DNA from: Flavobacterium crocinum
GTDB taxonomy: Bacteria > Bacteroidota > Bacteroidia > Flavobacteriales > Flavobacteriaceae
Reading direction: 5' to 3'
Assembly: GCF_003122385.1 (NCBI RefSeq)
Contig: NZ_CP029255.1
Location: 2,852,001-2,916,000 of the forward strand
DNA: 64,000 bases
Numbering within the stretch: position 1 is the first letter of the stretch; each line of letters starts with the position of its first letter. Below are positions 63,458-64,000 of this stretch, piece after piece. Made by a program: the position numbers and the translations under genes. A model generated the notes under the pieces. It saw only the letters and a program-made list of their open reading frames with translations. It searched no databases and was not told the origin of the DNA.

Positions 63458-64000
63458 ATGAAACGAGTAGTTGTTGGACTTTCCGGTGGAGTAGATTCTA
63501 GTGTTGCGGCTTATTTATTGCAGCAACAGGGATACGAAGTAATTGGCCTTTTTATGAAAAACTGGCACGATGATTCGGTTACTATTTCTAATGAATGTCC
63601 TTGGCTGGAAGACAGTAACGATGCTTTGCTTGTTGCTGAAAAACTGGGAATACCGTTTCAAACTGTTGATTTGAGTGAAGAATACAAAGAAAAAATCGTG
63701 GACTATATGTTTAACGAATACGAAAAAGGAAGAACTCCAAATCCTGACGTGCTTTGTAACCGCGAAATCAAATTTGATGTGTTTATGAAAATCGCTTTGA
63801 GTCTTGGTGCGGATTATGTTGCAACGGGACATTACTGTCAAAAAAGCGAAATTGAAGTAGACGGAAAAACGGTTTATCAATTGATTGCCGGAAACGACGT
63901 TAATAAAGATCAGTCTTATTTCTTATGTCAGTTGTCGCAAGAACAATTATCAAAAGCCTTGTTTCCGATCGGAGCTTTAACAAAACCTGAAGTACGTGAA
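63458..64000 (+). CDS. mnmA: tRNA 2-thiouridine(34) synthase MnmA, 3' end cut by window edge
   Basis: 181 codons are visible from the ATG at 63458 and the frame is still open at the right edge; the full protein is usually about 395 aa. PP-loop [15 protein letters not shown] (8-22), active-site region [29 protein letters not shown] with the catalytic first Cys, and ATGHYC are all present. It thiolates U34 of Lys, Glu and Gln tRNAs. Confidence 0.95.
   Translation, partial: MKRVVVGLSGGVDSSVAAYLLQQQGYEVIGLFMKNWHDDSVTISNECPWLEDSNDALLVAEKLGIPFQTVDLSEEYKEKIVDYMFNEYEKGRTPNPDVLCNREIKFDVFMKIALSLGADYVATGHYCQKSEIEVDGKTVYQLIAGNDVNKDQSYFLCQLSQEQLSKALFPIGALTKPEVRE

Noticed and set aside
63515..63880. Leftward 121-codon frame near the right edge
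   Set aside because: It is the complement of the start of mnmA, whose PP-loop and Cys motifs are clear on the plus strand.

Overview
The window looks like chromosomal DNA of a Flavobacterium-type member of the Bacteroidota. It is AT-rich by eye. Promoters fit the Bacteroidota TTTG...TAnnTTTG pattern. The gene content is also typical: gldI, a SusC/SusD pair, GSII and GSIII glutamine synthetases, type-SPII lipoproteins and LysM proteins. No rRNA, tRNA, CRISPR array, transposase or phage gene was seen. Two genes are cut by the edges: an HTH regulator on the left and mnmA on the right.

Left part (1-8.6 kb). A partial XRE-type regulator is followed by a degenerate ABC-ATPase-like protein and a block of five hairpins (1184-1399). 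Next come four leftward paralogous small exported proteins (1514-4534). Three of them are complete cassettes with the same terminator, the same -7 region and the same 27-bp upstream motif, placed 110-112 bp before the start codon. A fourth copy of the motif lies in front of the divergent AraC-type regulator at 4984. This is the strongest candidate for an undescribed regulon in the window. An exported esterase, a collagen-like lipoprotein and a TerC-family protein follow.

Central part (9-35 kb). Housekeeping and membrane genes: divergent GSII/GSIII, purM, a GH92 mannosidase, an M61 protease, a sterol-desaturase-like protein, aquaporin, DoxX and EamA proteins. A DHH phosphoesterase-gldI-PPIase-PPIase operon follows (three prolyl isomerases in a row). 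Then come a CLC protein with features of the fluoride branch, a RidA relative lacking the usual Arg, cbpA-cbpM, and guaA.

35-39.7 kb. Two adjacent four-LysM proteins, one ending in a SPOR-like region and one in a type-1 periplasmic-binding fold, then an OsmC protein.

39.8-55.6 kb. A glycan utilisation locus: GH109-like glycosidase, DUF3472 protein, SusD and SusC (leftward); a CBM9-like protein; a LacI-type regulator; then rightward GHMP sugar kinase, nucleotidyltransferase, FHS-type sugar permease and a NagB/PIG-L fusion. Both arms carry the same promoter-operator cassette: two 14-bp LacI-type palindromes 23 bp apart, with sequences that are exact reverse complements between the arms. The enzymes point to N-acetylated hexosamines, probably GalNAc-containing glycans.

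Right part (55.9-64 kb). DUF3820, pyrG, yidC, a MORN-like exported protein, DUF4956, an exported permuted PEP-synthase-like protein and the start of mnmA.

Many intergenic gaps hold imperfect inverted repeats of several families that are characteristic of this kind of genome. Assignments are from reading the sequence and recalled family knowledge; no database search was run.
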